Shown: positions 32,821 to 48,949, numbered from the stretch's first letter. The stretch: 64,000 nucleotides of DNA from Clitopilus passeckerianus (GCA_944990035.1 CALYLX010000159.1:744001-808000), one strand, 5' to 3'. Numbers and translations: made by a program. The notes: a model not told the origin generated them from the letters alone.

Positions 32821-33915
32821 CCCCTGTTCAGATTCTCACATCCCATACCACTTGATTTACTTACACTGACTTAAAAGACTCTGTATTATCATTCACGAAC
32901 AATGTTTTCATTCACACACTTCCAATTTTTTCTAGGGAAGATGCCCTTTGTGATGAGTATGGATCCCAGGTCATGCCGATAATTCTCTGAAGCAAGGCCT
33001 TATCAATGATCCTATTGTCTTCTACCTCCAGTTTTTCAAAGAATGGAATAGAAAAAGCTTCCGTCTCCTCCTTAAAGTCAGCTAGGTGTGGCTATGTTTA
33101 CCAAAAGCCTGGTCGGAGCCTGAAACACCCCTTCAACTTCACCATCATGATCATCATTCAGCGCCCTTGAAGCGCCCTTCAAGATCCCTGTAATTTTATT
33201 TTCGAGCGAGCACTGGACTGGTTGCCCAGCGTTTCTGCTGGCTAGCATGGCCCCGCGTCAAATCTATGGACATTGCAGGGACATTGGACTTCACGCAGGG
33301 TCTGGAAGTAGCATGTTCATTTCCATTCCCTAGTGCATTTCTTGAGAGGGCAACTATGACACCCCACAAGTCCAGGCTAAAAGGAGCCCTCAGAATGACA
33401 AGACTGGCTCTTAATTGCTTGCACGACAATGGATGTTCATATACAGCGATAGTCTAAGTCCAGCTTCCACTCTTGGCACAGCACTCATGTCAGGGTTATC
33501 TTTGCTCGTCTCGTGTGCATCATTCCAGATAAGTTTCACCATGATAGCGCCATACCAAAATGCTGGAAGTGTTTATGACCTGAGAAGAAAGCCTGTGCCA
33601 CCAACGACCGTGCCTGCCCGCTGTCAAACATCATAGTCGAAATGAGCGCCCTGAAGGCCTGAACCTTGATATCGGTCGTCTGACCATTGAATTCGCCGCA
33701 CGAGAGTCCGACGCTCTGGTATAAAAGGCTGGATTTCCCTTCTCGAAACAGCAGCACCTCTGGAAGGAAGCCACTCAGCCACTTACAACTCTCCATCCTC
33801 GAAACCTACGCCGGTCGTTAGTTTCTACTCTAAAGTATGTCATGGATTACGCCAACAATTACAGAGTACTGATAATTAATACCTTACCCCTGCAGTAAAC
33901 ACATAAATCATCATC
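32821..33915. other. Intergenic region with promoter and probable leader intron of the next gene
   Basis: The first 700 bp show no gene. TATAAAAG at 33720-33727 lies 195 bp before the next ATG. A GT-AG segment 33835-33895 with CTGAT before the acceptor could be an intron in the 5' leader. Confidence 0.45.
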
Positions 33916-34437
33916 ATGGTCGCCATTCGTATCACCATCCAAGCTCTCGTCGCCGTCGTCGCCGCCATGTCCGTGCGTGCATATTCTTATGCTGATGCCC
34001 TCGACGCACTGGCAGCCCGTTCGACCTCCGAGTACGATGGCCTCAACGCTCGTGAACTCCCAACCTATTCCACCCGCTACGTCGCCCGCGGATACTCAGA
34101 CGATAGCCTGTCTCTCGTTGCCCGCGACCTTGCCGGCCTTGGGATTCGCTCCGAGGACATCTCTCACATCCTTGTCGTTCGTATGACCCGCCCTCCTTCC
34201 CCTGTGGGACTCTCGAAATCCGAGCTGCAAACGCACCTTGCAGAATTAAAGCCCGAGCTCGCAAAAGCCAAGGCCAATGTCAAGGCGGCATCCACTGCTC
34301 TCAAAGCAGCGATGAAAGCAAAGAACGCTGCAGAGGAGAAGAAACAACAACATAAACTGGAGGATGCAAGGGGTATGGTGGAGACGTACCAAGAATATGT
34401 TACCCATTACGAGGCAGAGTTAAAGAAACACCCTTAA
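33916..34437 (+). CDS. Secreted Lys/Ala-rich protein of unknown function
   Basis: Single exon, 173 residues. Residues 1-22 form a signal peptide (MVAIRITIQALVAVVAAMSVRA). Residues 25-90 carry repeated AR dipeptides (LAARS, LNARE, YVARG, LVARD). From residue 95 on the protein is Lys/Ala/Glu-rich and should form long helices (LAELKPELAKAKANVKAAS). There are no cysteines. I do not recognise a family. A TATA box and a probable leader intron lie upstream. Confidence 0.75.
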   Translation: MVAIRITIQALVAVVAAMSVRAYSYADALDALAARSTSEYDGLNARELPTYSTRYVARGYSDDSLSLVARDLAGLGIRSEDISHILVVRMTRPPSPVGLSKSELQTHLAELKPELAKAKANVKAASTALKAAMKAKNAAEEKKQQHKLEDARGMVETYQEYVTHYEAELKKHP

Positions 34438-37400
34438 ATAGCTTCGCTACGTTATACCCAGGAGGATTGTTTCTCTTGATTATTTACGTTGAACTTAATT
34501 GATGATGTATTTCAGAGGGGATTTTGGATCTGTTTCTGAAAAATCGAAGAAGGCAAAGCATAGCGACGATTAAGGTCCAGGTCGGTGTTCGCATCTAATG
34601 TCTTTGCCAGCCTAGTGTTCGTTCTGAAAAGATCATCTGTAAGCAGTCACTCGTAGTCGTTCTTGCGTAGCATTGATCGGGACTTTGAGAGTAATCGTTC
34701 GCGGCACTGGAAAGTCTGACCAGGCCTCCTATTGGGACTCGGGAGTAACTAACTATTCGGACTAGAAGAGGACTGAAAGTGCTCGTATTACGATGAGAAT
34801 GGCGATGGCAAGGCATCTCTGCGAATTGGACAGGGTTGAGGAATATCCGAGGTGAGAATTTCCAAAGAATGTATGATGTACATCACACCCAAGATATTCA
34901 CAACATTCCCAGCTGAGAGCGTTTACTTAGTAGAATTCGAAAGTGAGCTTGAAATCTAATGTACTCTCGGATCATTCCTGTCCGGGCCGGGCCGAGCGGT
35001 AAAAGCGGTATCCGTCTACTGTATTTCTCAACTCACAACCATGATTGAACCACCTCGTTCATGGCACAAAAAACGGATCATAGCACTGTCAGCTTCCTTG
35101 AAAGACGCTCTTCCGAGCCCCTGGACTTAAGAAAGAAATATATCTCGAGCCTAAATAGCCGTACCCGTTCTCCACCTCAAGCACTTCTCCTTCCATCCGT
35201 AACAACGACGCGTCAGAGCGTTGATTCTTGAATGCCAAGCCCAGGTCCATGCCTCCGTGCATACGTTGACTCTTGACAGAGCCGCCGGCTTCTTGTCGCG
35301 TCTAGAAGGTTGAGGTGAACACCGTCAGCTATACCTTGCTCAGATTCTCAGGCACCCGCCTGGGCGAGGAGGACTCCGCCACATCCATTTCGTTCTACAT
35401 TCTCCCCACTCCCACTGGGAGGGCCGATGTCAGTCGCACAATAGGCACACTCATGGCTCACGCACTCAATGGGGGTACAATCTTAGTACTGCAGTAACCT
35501 GTGGTGTCTCCATGCATATGTTTCGGAAGGATTTGCAATATTTTCACGAGGGTTAGGTGGTAACAATGAAAAACGAAAAGTACAAAAACGTCGGGACCTA
35601 GAGCTGACCCTGCAAGATACGGGATTCTCCGACGAGAAACGGAGAACGAGAACAATAGTTTCCATGTCGATCTCAGCTCGGAGTGGGACGGTTTCACTGG
35701 CGGTGTCGGAAACCTGTCGCTTGTGTATTTCTTAGGCCGCTTCTGCGGAAGAGATTCGATCCATACCAAGCCAGGGTGCCCTCAGCCTGGATCACGAACA
35801 AGTGAACGTGAAAACAGCGTGCACCAGACGCCACCCGCTGCGCTTTGCATGGTGTCGAGAGACCCTGTAGATAACTCCCACTGAGACTGGAAACCTCTTG
35901 GAGGTGTGCACGTGCACAACTCGATCATAGGTTCCTAAAACGGTAGCACATTCGACATATATGGGTTTACTCAAACACAGGGTTGGTGTTCTTTTCGGGC
36001 ATGTCAACAGTTCACGGTAGGGTCTCGTAAGACCCGCTAAGAACTGGCCAAAAGGACCGCAATTGGACCGTTCTTTAGTGGGTCTATTCGCTCCGTCCAT
36101 TCCAGAATCAAGACGAATTTATACCATGCCTTGCCTTGCCCAACAATACCCCATTTCAATGAATTAACACTTTTTTAGACCTAAGGTTTCAAGAAACGTG
36201 CTTGTAATGAATACACCCTAGATATACGGTAAATCTCTAATTGCCTAATTCAATGGTAAATTATTGTATGCCACAACTAACAAATAACATCCGGGATCTT
36301 GCACAATCCTGAGAACTCATTCTGACTTCGTTTTCCCATAAAATAAGCGCACCGATCTATATCAAATACTTATGAAGTCATCGTAAGGGTCCAACGGAAC
36401 GCAAAAACTTCGGGCACCGAACATTGCTTTACCCTGTTTCGGACTTTGTTCAATGATTATCCCGCTGACCCTCGATTTTCAAGTTCTTGGACTTTCCAGC
36501 TGATTTTGTGCACAGGTTATTGAAAGCCTCAGCAAGCCCTGGCACGTTGAAAGAGAAAAAGATGTTTCGGCTCCTCTTGTTAACTTTTCATGAGTTTTTT
36601 TGCTAAGTGTCCGTTATAAAACTTCCCTAGGGGTGTTTAATCGAAGTACTGCCGACGAGGCGGGGCACTTTGAGCGCCCTTCTTATTCGGGTCACGGTTC
36701 GGGCTTAGTCACCGTCCCTGGTTTGGTAGTCGGGCAACACGACGGACTGGTCGCGTCGCGTGGCAGTTTTTGGCATGCACGCTGTGTGTCCCTGTCCACC
36801 ACTACATCATCCGTTCCAGCTGTCTACAACGTTTTCGACATGACTTCTAGACTGTTCGTCGCAGTCAAGTACGGCGTTCTACACCTCACGAGAGTGTTAT
36901 GGGTGTGAAGAATGATGAAAACCGCTGCGAACAGCATGGACTCGGAGGCGGGAAAGAACCCCCCATACATCCACACATCCATCTCACGTTCGGCTTACCA
37001 TTCGGTGGTAATACACACCACTCTTTTTTTCCTGAGGTGCAAATTGCATTGTTCGTGACTCGTATTCTAGCCAGTCACCGAAAATCTCCGGATTTCTCGT
37101 GTGAGAAAAATTGACAGGGAAAGACCCAGGGGGTATTGGACAATGGAAGCTCTGACAACCGACGCGTAAGTGTCAAGATCTGAGTTTTAAGAGAGATCTT
37201 TGCTTCGATGCTCAATATCTTACCCACAGAGAATAAGCTTGAAATTGTCGACAATTTCGGGGATCGGTGCAATCAACCTAAGTCAGTGTGACACTCAGTT
37301 GATCGTGGCTGGGTTGAGATCTGGTCTGCATCTGCACCTTACATCCTTCCCTCCTCGATGTGGAAAAATTATGTAAAGTTTATTCGAAGGCGGGCAACCA

Positions 37401-37678
37401 GGCTGAAACTCTGTTTTTGATACCTCCGAACAACTGGCTGACCAGGGCTGACCCCGTCCCAAATTAGACGGACGGCCAGCGATCGTATTCATGATCCCAT
37501 CCCAATATAAAAAGCCGACATAACACAGCAAAATCTCATATCTCCCTCCACCTCCACCTCGCCCAATACCAACGAGGTCTCCCTTCTCCTTTTCCTTCCT
37601 CACCTTCTCTGCCTCCTCCCTAGGCCACCTTGCTCCTCCTCCTTCACCCCGCCCTCGCTCTCGCCCGTTCTTCTCAGG
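34438..37678. other. Long gene-poor interval
   Basis: No supported gene in 3.2 kb. A short open stretch at 35315-35497 (+) begins with GTG and has no recognisable domain. The last 200 bp are pyrimidine-rich and lead into the terpene synthase start. Confidence 0.45.
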
Positions 37679-38892
37679 ATGTCTGCCATAGCCACAGGCG
37701 TGGCCATGAAATCAACCCGCCGGACGTCCAAGTTCATCCTGCCCGACCTCGTCTCGCACTGTACCTTCAAGCTGCGCTGCAGCCGCTTTCGCAGGAAGGT
37801 CACCACCGAGACGAAGCAGTGGCTCTTCACAGGTGGCAATCTGGGTGCCAGGGACCGTGTCAAGTTCCACGGACTCAAAGCTGGGCTTCTCACTGCTATG
37901 ACTTACCCAGGCGCCGCATACCCACAGCTGAGGGTCTGCAACGATTTCCTCACGTACTTATTCCACCTCGACAACCTCTCGGATGACATGGATAATCGTG
38001 GGACGCACACTGTGGGCAATGTTGTCATGAACTCGCTCTATCATCCCCATACATACAACGAGCCTGAGCGCGTTGGCAAGATGGCCAGAGAGTATGTTCT
38101 TTCTATTGGTTTGCATTCTCCGCGAAATACTTATGCACCCCCTATAGTTACTTTAAGCGGGTGCTAGTCACTTCCTCAACTGGAGCTCAGTCGCGATTCC
38201 GGGAGACGATGGATTTCTTCTTCCAAAGCATCACTGAGCAGGCCCTCGATAGGAAGAACGGGGTAATCCCTGATCTTGAATCCTATATTACCCTTCGTCG
38301 TGATACTTCCGGATGCAAGCCATGCTGGGCCCTTATTGAATGTAAGTTACTTCGTCTTCTACCCCTTTTCGACTTCACCCGCTCATTTCATTTCCTTACA
38401 GACGCCTACAACCTACACATTCCAGATGAAGTAATGGAACACCCCCTTATACTCTCTCTTGGAGAGGCTGCCAACGATCTTGTAACGTGGTCAAACGTAT
38501 GTACCTTATTTTCCGCCTTGTTTTGGCGCCTCATGTACTGACATCACCTTGCTTCTCAGGACATTTTCTCATATAATGTCGAGCAGTCCAAGGGAGACAC
38601 GCACAATATGATCCCTGTCGTAATGAACCAGGAGGGTCTTGACCTGCAGTCCGCAGTCGACTTCGTGGGGCAGATGTGCAAGCAGTCCATCGACCGCTTC
38701 GTCGAGGATGCTTCCAATCTTCCATCTTGGGGCCCAGAGATTGACCGGGACGTCGCGGTTTACGTCAACGGTCTTGCAGATTGGATCGTCGGCTCTCTCC
38801 ACTGGTCTTTCGAATCGGAACGATATTTCGGGAAGACTGGATTAGAGGTGAAAGCCACCCGTGTCGTCGAACTTCTCCCACAGCGTGCGTAA
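37679..38892 (+). CDS. Sesquiterpene synthase (class I terpene cyclase)
   Basis: Four exons: 37679-38091, 38148-38341, 38402-38496 and 38560-38892; 1035 nt, 344 residues, normal for basidiomycete sesquiterpene synthases. The metal-binding Asp motif is DNLSDDMD (about residues 99-106). The NSE triad is NDIFSYNVEQSKGD (about residues 234-247) with N, S and E in place. The C-terminal Arg-Tyr pair is present (SERYFG). The enzyme ionises farnesyl diphosphate with Mg2+ and cyclises it; the product cannot be predicted. No P450, oxidase or transporter lies beside it within 3 kb on either side, so no cluster is visible. Confidence 0.93.
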
Positions 38893-41800
38893 TTTATTAT
38901 TAGAGGCTCTCCCGCATTAAGTACGCAACTTCCTTTTCCTCCTCATGTTGCGAGTGCTTATTGGTATTTTTTCCCTTTAGAATTGACCTGCTGGGCATCG
39001 TCTTAACCCCATCCCCGTTTTCGGTACAACCTATACTCCTCTTAATGCCAGCACTGTAGCCATTCGACTCCGCCCAGCCTATGCAACATGCCCTTCGTCG
39101 ACAACTATTTATCTGACAACGCACTATGATGTATCACTTTCATTGAACTTCTGTATCCATATTTCCCTTTTCGTTCGCGCCTCTCGTCTTTATTCTACGA
39201 ACACGCACATGCTATTTTTATGCCCCACACTCTTTTCCATGGTTATTCTGGATAAGTTATATTTCTTGCTGGACATTTAATTTTCACGTACATATTTCAT
39301 TCCTTACCACTTTTCGTTCGTTCAGAACATTCACTACCTTACACACCAGCTAGTACTGCTATTAGATTTCTTGGATACCTCCACATTTAGATTCATTATT
39401 TAGTATCGCATCTAATTGCGTATTGGATGTATGTTTACATCCTAGATTTTCGTTCAAAAATATTATTCCGACCACCACGGTCGAGCCATTGTTTCCCCTC
39501 ATGGAGATACTATGTGAAGATTCACCTAAGGGATTCCCACTTTAAGATCCAGCCTAACGTTCAGAATCCGGCGACCATCAGGCATGGCCAGGGTGACCTG
39601 CATTATGATGTAGCTGAGTGAGATGATCGCGCCATGACGATCTCCGCCTCAACGCGAGTCATCACATGTGTGAAATCTGTACAATAACCGACAATGCAAG
39701 GCGCCCCACGCAACAGAATTGAGAACATACATGAAGATCGCGAGTAAGTCGGACAGCTCCTTAATGCCTCCGAGCCAATAGCATTCACCCGTCTGGGTGA
39801 AATGTGTTTCCAAGCTCAAACCAAATGGCATTTCGGGGGAGGCAATGAAAGTCATACATGATCGTAAAAAGCTTGTGCGGGCTTTATTCCGGTGTTTTTC
39901 TGAATTATGTGGGAGGCAGGGTTCTACGACACGCTGCCTCCTCGTTGCTTTTTGTATTCAGTCCTTGAGGGTAAAACACGAGCACCGCCCGACGTTGGCT
40001 AAGCCCAATGTGGAAGCAGTCATAAAACACGGACCTCCTGAGTCCTAGCTGTGGCTTTACAAGTGAGGCAACTACTCTGTTGAGTGGTACGGACCATATG
40101 AATATGCCGAATCGTCTATCAGGACAAGGATCAGCGAAAGATACGGTTGCTTTCGCGGTGGGTCAGACTTGGAGGGATGAACCTGGCGCTTATCAGTCCC
40201 AAAGTGGAAATTGACCGACAGGCACCAATGAGAGCCAATCACAGCCGTCGGCAACACTCGGCAAGCCTATTCACCTTCAACTTCAGTGAGGGTGTTTTCG
40301 AGGTTATTTGCCAAGTAGCATCACATGGACGGAATGTGGTAGGGAATACTTGCGAGTCACAATTGGCATGGCACGCCTTGGGCTGCGGCGCGTGGCCCAA
40401 GCTGTGGTGTTGTGGAAACAGAACGGGAAATCGTTCAATGACCAGAACTTGAGGGAACAGCCGCCCGGATACACTAGGTCTCTGAGAAGGTTACGGCTGG
40501 AAAACAGGTGGATAAATTCATAACAAATGAGGTAATGGTCGCCTGGACTCGTAGAGCCTAGGGCTGACACAGGAATGATCTTGCAAGACTCCATGAACGT
40601 CACAAACGATGTGAGGATAGGATCACTTCGTCTGGATCCGCAACTGCTAGTTTACAGTTGTGGCCAAAAAGAGAGTTGCAAGGGAAGAGAGTGGTCTTCC
40701 AGAATTGGACGGATATTTTGGGCTGCGACGAACTTGAAGACGCTCTGCTGTTTGAGTTGAATGAGATCCAACGATAGGTTACACATCAAACCGAACGGTG
40801 GTCATCGATCCATCACCAGCGACTGTCCCCACTTCGTTCATGTGACCAGAAAAGGTCCTTCGCCAGTTTGGCATTGTTCCTCCCAATCCTATGAGAAGGG
40901 ACTTCCACGGGCTCTACAACAAGTTACCCAGCGCCCTTTTCCCACCTGATACCGACTTTACGGGAGTTCCATGAAGTTTCTCCAACAGTCATGAAGCAGC
41001 GGAACCTGTCTTTATCTTTGTGGTTGTTCTGGGGAACCGGCCTGTGTTCATTTTAGACCTCAGACCTCCAGGCGATCTCAAGGTCCTATCCAAACGTCGA
41101 GCTGCGGATGACCAGATCAGACGTCGCATGGCTGATCTTTCTGGTCAGTGACACATATTCGAAAAGATTTCCTCTCCTAGACTGTTGAATTTGCAGAAAC
41201 ATGTCCGGTACCAGTCCTTTATGCTATCAGCGCCTTTGGAACAAGTTTGAGCTCATATTGAATCGACGTTACCAACCCAAGGATTGTACCCGCAAGAATT
41301 GTCCCTGATTCTGTCGTACCACACCTGCCAATTGGTGAGATCTAGTTCTCTCTCGTGAAAGCATCTGACATCTGCAAAGAAGACATGAGTGGCCACGCTG
41401 CATCTCGTTCCTAGGAGAAAAAAATATCAAGCAGAAATGTAACTAGTTGCAAGCAAATTGTTTTCTTCTTCGCGGCTGGACAATGGGATACTTATTAGGC
41501 CTGAATGATTTCTGTAGAGTAATCTTTCAAACCTTCCCGAGCAAATGACTTCGCTGAGGGGTGCACTAATCTATCGTAGTTTAAAGATCACTGGCGAATT
41601 GATCGACAAGCACCAGATCACAGCCAACGGGCACATTGACATCGTTATGGACAGAGAGTCATAGATGCGCATCCATGTCTTCACGGTTTGTTGAGTAGGT
41701 CCAAGTGGGTCCGTTCTGAGCTCTTTCCATTCTGTCACCAGGTAGGCAGTCAATGAGGGCTGTGAACGTCAAAAAATTATATGTGAGAGTTATTCAGAGG

Positions 41801-42479
41801 CCTTTCCCGCCCAACAAGGCCAAGGGAAGTTCGATTTACACATACCGTTACCATGATTCCACGATTCCACCTAGGATACTTTCCATCCTCGCCCTCACCT
41901 TGTAAAAGGTCGCAAAGCATGCCATACAGTGTACCTCAAGATCTGCATAACCGATGAAATAACATACGGAGGCTACGTCTGGGTATCCCCGAGCGCAAAT
42001 CTAATCCCGTTGCTTTGTGCCTGTCGGATCCGGACCCTGGATCCTTGACAATCCCGATTCCATTGTCCTCTTATCTCAACTGAGCCGCTCCCAGGTAAGG
42101 ATCACTGCGAGAGCTAAGTATCCCATGCAGCCACCGCCCGCCGCGGCGGTGCAAACAATAGTCGTGCCTTGGAGTGACGACAGGTGTGCGTTTCACTGAA
42201 TAGAAAATATATTCCCTCGTCCTGAAGATCCTGAGTCTTCGGGCTTTTATAGGTAGCATATGGAACTGGCTTCTAGGGCCGGAGGGTACCGAGAGAAAGC
42301 AAGAGAACAAAATGTATGGATTTCGGGAAAATCCAAAAAATTTGCGAAGAGGTATTCAAGAATCAACATTGGTAGTTGGTAGACGGCCAAATCCGAAGTA
42401 CAGATAGTCTTTTCAATTCAACCTCAAATTCATTAGCAATAAACTATATATGGGGCTATACTTCTAGGATTAAATGACT
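38893..42479. other. Long gene-poor interval with degenerate sequence
   Basis: I see no supported gene in 3.6 kb. Two short related stretches near 40208 and 41596 (AATTGA-CGACA-GCACCA) hint at old duplicated or decayed sequence. Frames are full of stops on both strands. Confidence 0.45.
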
Positions 42480-43909
42480 TTACTGAGCTGGCTCCTCGGA
42501 GTCCATTTGATCTCTAATAACCCAGGGTGCGTCATACCAGCAGCGCTTTTGGAAGAGAAGGTATTCGGTCAGTCTCGTCGGTTCGGCGGGAGCACTTCCT
42601 CGAGTGGTGAGCGTTGTACCATCTGCTAGCCTGTGCAACGGACGGGCATTCTTGTCATATATCTCGAGACTCTGCGGGAGGGAGGAGGAGGTTTTGTCAG
42701 ATAAATGGGATTTTTGAGGGGGGAAGGAACAAACCTGCTCAGTCTCGACGCGCATGAGCGCGTTGATAAAAAGCTTGTTGCCCATTTTTGGTTCACCGGG
42801 ACCACCGAAGCCTTCAGTCGCACGAAGAGAGACTATGCGAGGTGGGGTGACCTCACGGTGAAGCTTCCAGACATACGTATAACCGGTTGCCTTTTGCTTC
42901 TTGAGAATCTTCCTCATTCGGGCTAGGTGCTCGCCGGTTGCGTATTCTTCGATGCTGCTGAGATCTTTCCTACAGGAGGATGTGAGTGGGTTTGAGCAAA
43001 AAAGAGTGACAACAGGTTCTTACCTTGCCAGACCCTCGTTCAACTTGAGATACGAATCCATCATCTGCTTTCGCGTTGTCTCTAACCATGAACCAGGTCG
43101 GGTGGAGGAGGTTGAGAATAGACGCCACGGCCATTGAGTGATATTTCTCTGGAGAAATGATGCATCGGCAGTGTCGACTCCATCAAAAGCATTTTCTTTC
43201 GCCATGAGGTACATGCTGGAGAGACATTGAATACGGGCTTAGATATAAGTGGAGAGAATTACGTACCTTGCAGCATTCTTCGCCGAGTTTTGCCAGTTGG
43301 CCTTCAATTGGTCTACTCGAGAGCTCAGACCAGAGTATTCTTTGTCTGCACCGAAGAGTATAGGGTGGGGAATGACGACATCTGTGGGTAAAGAGGAAGG
43401 GTCAGCCTAGGTCATTTGGATGGGCGTCATATAGATTGGAGCAATTACATGGTCCATTCGAACGGGGAGAGGGAAAGAACAGGTATGGGGAATTTCATCT
43501 CACCAAGCTTGTCGGCCTTCTGACCCCAAAGATCCAAAGTCGGGAAGCGTTGCATATACCACGCCATATGCTTCAACTGATCCAACTTCTCCTCATCCGT
43601 CATCTCTGAAATATCCTTCTGTGCTCCAGCAGGTTTCGAAGTTGGAGCCGCGGACGTAGATGCTTGTTGCTCTACTTTCGCAGCCACATCCTTGAGCACA
43701 GTCTCCTTCAGTTTAGCAGCCTTCTTAGTATTTGTCTTCGGCGAACTGGCAGACCTCAAGTGGCTTGCTGGCTTTTGCGCACTTGCGGTGTAGCTCCGGA
43801 CGTGAGCTAACCGCGCAGCCCGGGAGTTGGTGTGCCATACGGGTGCGCATCCGTTGAAGTTCCCTGCGCGTAAGGAGCCGGTAAGACGTGTCGAAACGGC
43901 AGACGCCAT
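42480..43909 (-). CDS. Mitochondrial ribosomal protein mL45 / MBA1-like (Tim44-like domain)
   Basis: Five exons: 43909-43504, 43381-43267, 43215-43024, 42969-42735 and 42671-42480; 1140 nt, 379 residues, frame intact. The N-terminus (MASAVSTRLTGSLRAG ... RSYTASAQ) is a mitochondrial presequence, followed by a Lys-rich linker and MTDEEKLDQLKHMAWYMQRFP. The Tim44-like part includes WKLHREVTPPRIVSLRA and a C-terminal FQKRCWYDAPWVIRDQM. Family members tether the mitochondrial ribosome to the inner membrane. Family assignment rests on overall resemblance and is less certain than the mitochondrial location. Confidence 0.72.
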
Positions 43910-44092
43910 ACTGGCCAAGTTGACTTGAGGACTTGCTGGAAACTCGGAGAAGCTCAAGAATTCTTTGTTTGGCCCTGTTTGATTCGGTAGTTGTCGGCAG
44001 CATTTGCCGCCAGATTTGCGTGTCGCTCTGTCAGAGTTGTATTTCTACTCTGAACTTTTACGTCCTCCCTCACCTCCGAACTCCTTCTCATA
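43910..44092. promoter_or_regulatory. Bidirectional promoter between two mitochondrial-protein genes
   Basis: Only 183 bp separate the start codons of the mL45-like gene (minus) and MIX17 (plus). Both 5' leaders and both promoters must lie here, so co-regulation is likely. I see no TATA box. Confidence 0.6.
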
Positions 44093-44706
44093 ATGCCTGT
44101 AAGTTTAGCACTACATTGCTTCAATGTGGCATAGGTCACTTACACTTCCGTCTAGCGCTCTTCCCGTGGTCGTGCTGCCCCCGCTGCAGCACCGGCTCAA
44201 TCTCGTGGTGCCCACACTGCAGCTGCCCCAGCTGGCTACAACGCAGCTCCTTCTGCTTCCCATGCACCAGCACCTCCCGCAGCAGCTGCTGCCCATGCTC
44301 CGGCCCAAGGCCCTGGAATGCTCGCCCAGATGGCCGCAACTGCTGGTTCAGTAGCCGTCGGCTCTACCATTGGTCATGGTCTCTCCAGCATGCTTTTCGG
44401 TGGAAGCAGCTCCTCGTCAGCACCTGTTGAGTCTCAGGCTGCCCCTGCTCAGCAACAGCAGAGCTTCCAGAGTTCTGTTCAGTGTGAAGTCCAAGCTAAG
44501 GGTGAGTTGCGACCCTTCTTCAGCTGTATTCCCGTTTCTAATTTACTCTGTGCTTTTAGACTTCACCAAATGCCTGGAAAAAGCTGATCTCCCCTCATGC
44601 CAGTGGTATCTTGACCAGCTCAAGGCTGTACGTGACATATTTTCTGTGCTCCTCCCATGTTGACTAACGTTCTTCTTAGTGCCAAGCTGCCGCTGCTCCT
44701 TACTAA
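44093..44706 (+). CDS. MIX17: Twin CX9C mitochondrial protein (MIX17 / CHCHD2-CHCHD10 family)
   Basis: Four exons: 44093-44098, 44156-44501, 44560-44627 and 44680-44706; 447 nt, 148 residues. The first exon encodes only Met-Pro. The N-terminus is Arg/Ser/Ala/Pro-rich, then a conserved Gly-rich hydrophobic helix ([18 protein letters not shown]) and a Gln-rich stretch. The C-terminal CHCH domain has two exact CX9C pairs (CEVQAKDFTKC and [11 protein letters not shown]). Such proteins are imported by Mia40 into the intermembrane space and affect respiratory function. Confidence 0.92.
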
Positions 44707-44790
44707 ATACCCCTCACATTCTGAGCATTTAAATTGTAGACGGTCATGCATGTATCCATCTTGCATTAGTGTAGAACCTCAGCTTGCCTA

Positions 44791-45204
44791 ATGGGCTGTC
44801 ATAACTCATGCCTTATCCAATCAACCCCAACTCGTTCTGAAATGTTTGAAAGGCAGTTCACAAGAGAGTTCTACGCATCAACTCCCATCCAGCTGATTTC
44901 AAGTTCAAGTGCTGCCAAATCCGACATTCCCTATGGGGTACTTCAGCTTGCCGCAAGCCACCATGGCCACTCCATTCAAGTTGAGAAGCGCCGACTTCAT
45001 ATGGACGACATTGCTCGCCAAGTAACATTGGGAGATCTCGAAAGGACGTTGCCAACATTTTCACCGGAGATTGACCAGGTGTATGCGCAAGTGGTGGCAC
45101 GGATTAGAGCTCAGAGCCAATCCCAGAAGGATCTTACGAGGAGAGTCTCGCTCTTGATTGAATGTAGCCAAAAAGAAGAAGAAAAGGAATTTGATGCATT
45201 TTAA
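44791..45204 (+). pseudogene. Fragment resembling the region after a NACHT domain
   Basis: The 137-residue frame contains RLHMDDIARQVTLGDLE followed by LERTLPTFSPEIDQVYAQV and DLTRRVSLLI. This pattern (helix, L-x-x-L-P, Y-x-x-v-x-R-I) follows the NTPase domain in fungal NACHT-ankyrin proteins; compare LENLPHGIDEMYVRVMELI in the gene at 53278. No NTPase or repeats accompany it, so it is probably a relic. A short unrelated gene cannot be excluded. Confidence 0.4.
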
Positions 45205-45609
45205 CTGCGTAGATCGGGGTGCGACAAATCTGCAGAACAACCACAAACCGATCTCTAGCAGCGAGACTTGGCCCTGGCAGGGTTCGCGCCCACTGTCCTT
45301 ACCACAAGCTTCACGGCCTAGTCATAGGAGCGATGGGAGGGCGATAAATCTCTTTTTACAGGAGGGGACGTGGATTGACTGCATCGGTAGACTCAGAAAG
45401 GAAGACAGCTCTCTAGACCGCCCAAGAGTGTAACTACTATTAGTAGAAAGTCAGAATGTTCAGATATACTAACCGAAAAGGCAATTGTCTTGCACAACCA
45501 GGATCTTCCTTTCGGTAACCGGCACAAACAGCCGATTGGCTAAGGAACCTGGCTTGTCCACTCATTTTCTCCAGAACTGTTGCCGCAGAATAGCAGCCTC
45601 CATTCGACA
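45205..45609. other. Upstream region of MAK5
   Basis: About 400 bp without a supported gene, presumably the MAK5 promoter and leader. Confidence 0.5.

Positions 45610-48949
<3,340 letters not shown>

Noticed and set aside
34976..35080. tRNA-like string (GGCCGAGCGGTAAAAGCGG) suggesting a tRNA-Leu or tRNA-Ser gene
   Set aside because: No matching acceptor stem and no pairing T-arm at the right distance on either strand.
35315..35497. A 60-codon frame beginning with GTG that looked weakly protein-like
   Set aside because: No ATG, no upstream exon with a fitting splice site and no recognisable domain.
36600..36908. A 102-codon plus-strand frame
   Set aside because: No recognisable composition, domain or neighbouring exon; it could be chance.
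40000..41800. Possible decayed cytochrome P450 or other enzyme near the terpene synthase
   Set aside because: I looked for the heme-binding, ExxR and PERF motifs on both strands and found none.
45255..45330. GGTTCG-containing segment resembling a tRNA T-arm
   Set aside because: The T-stem does not pair and no D-arm or anticodon arm could be placed.
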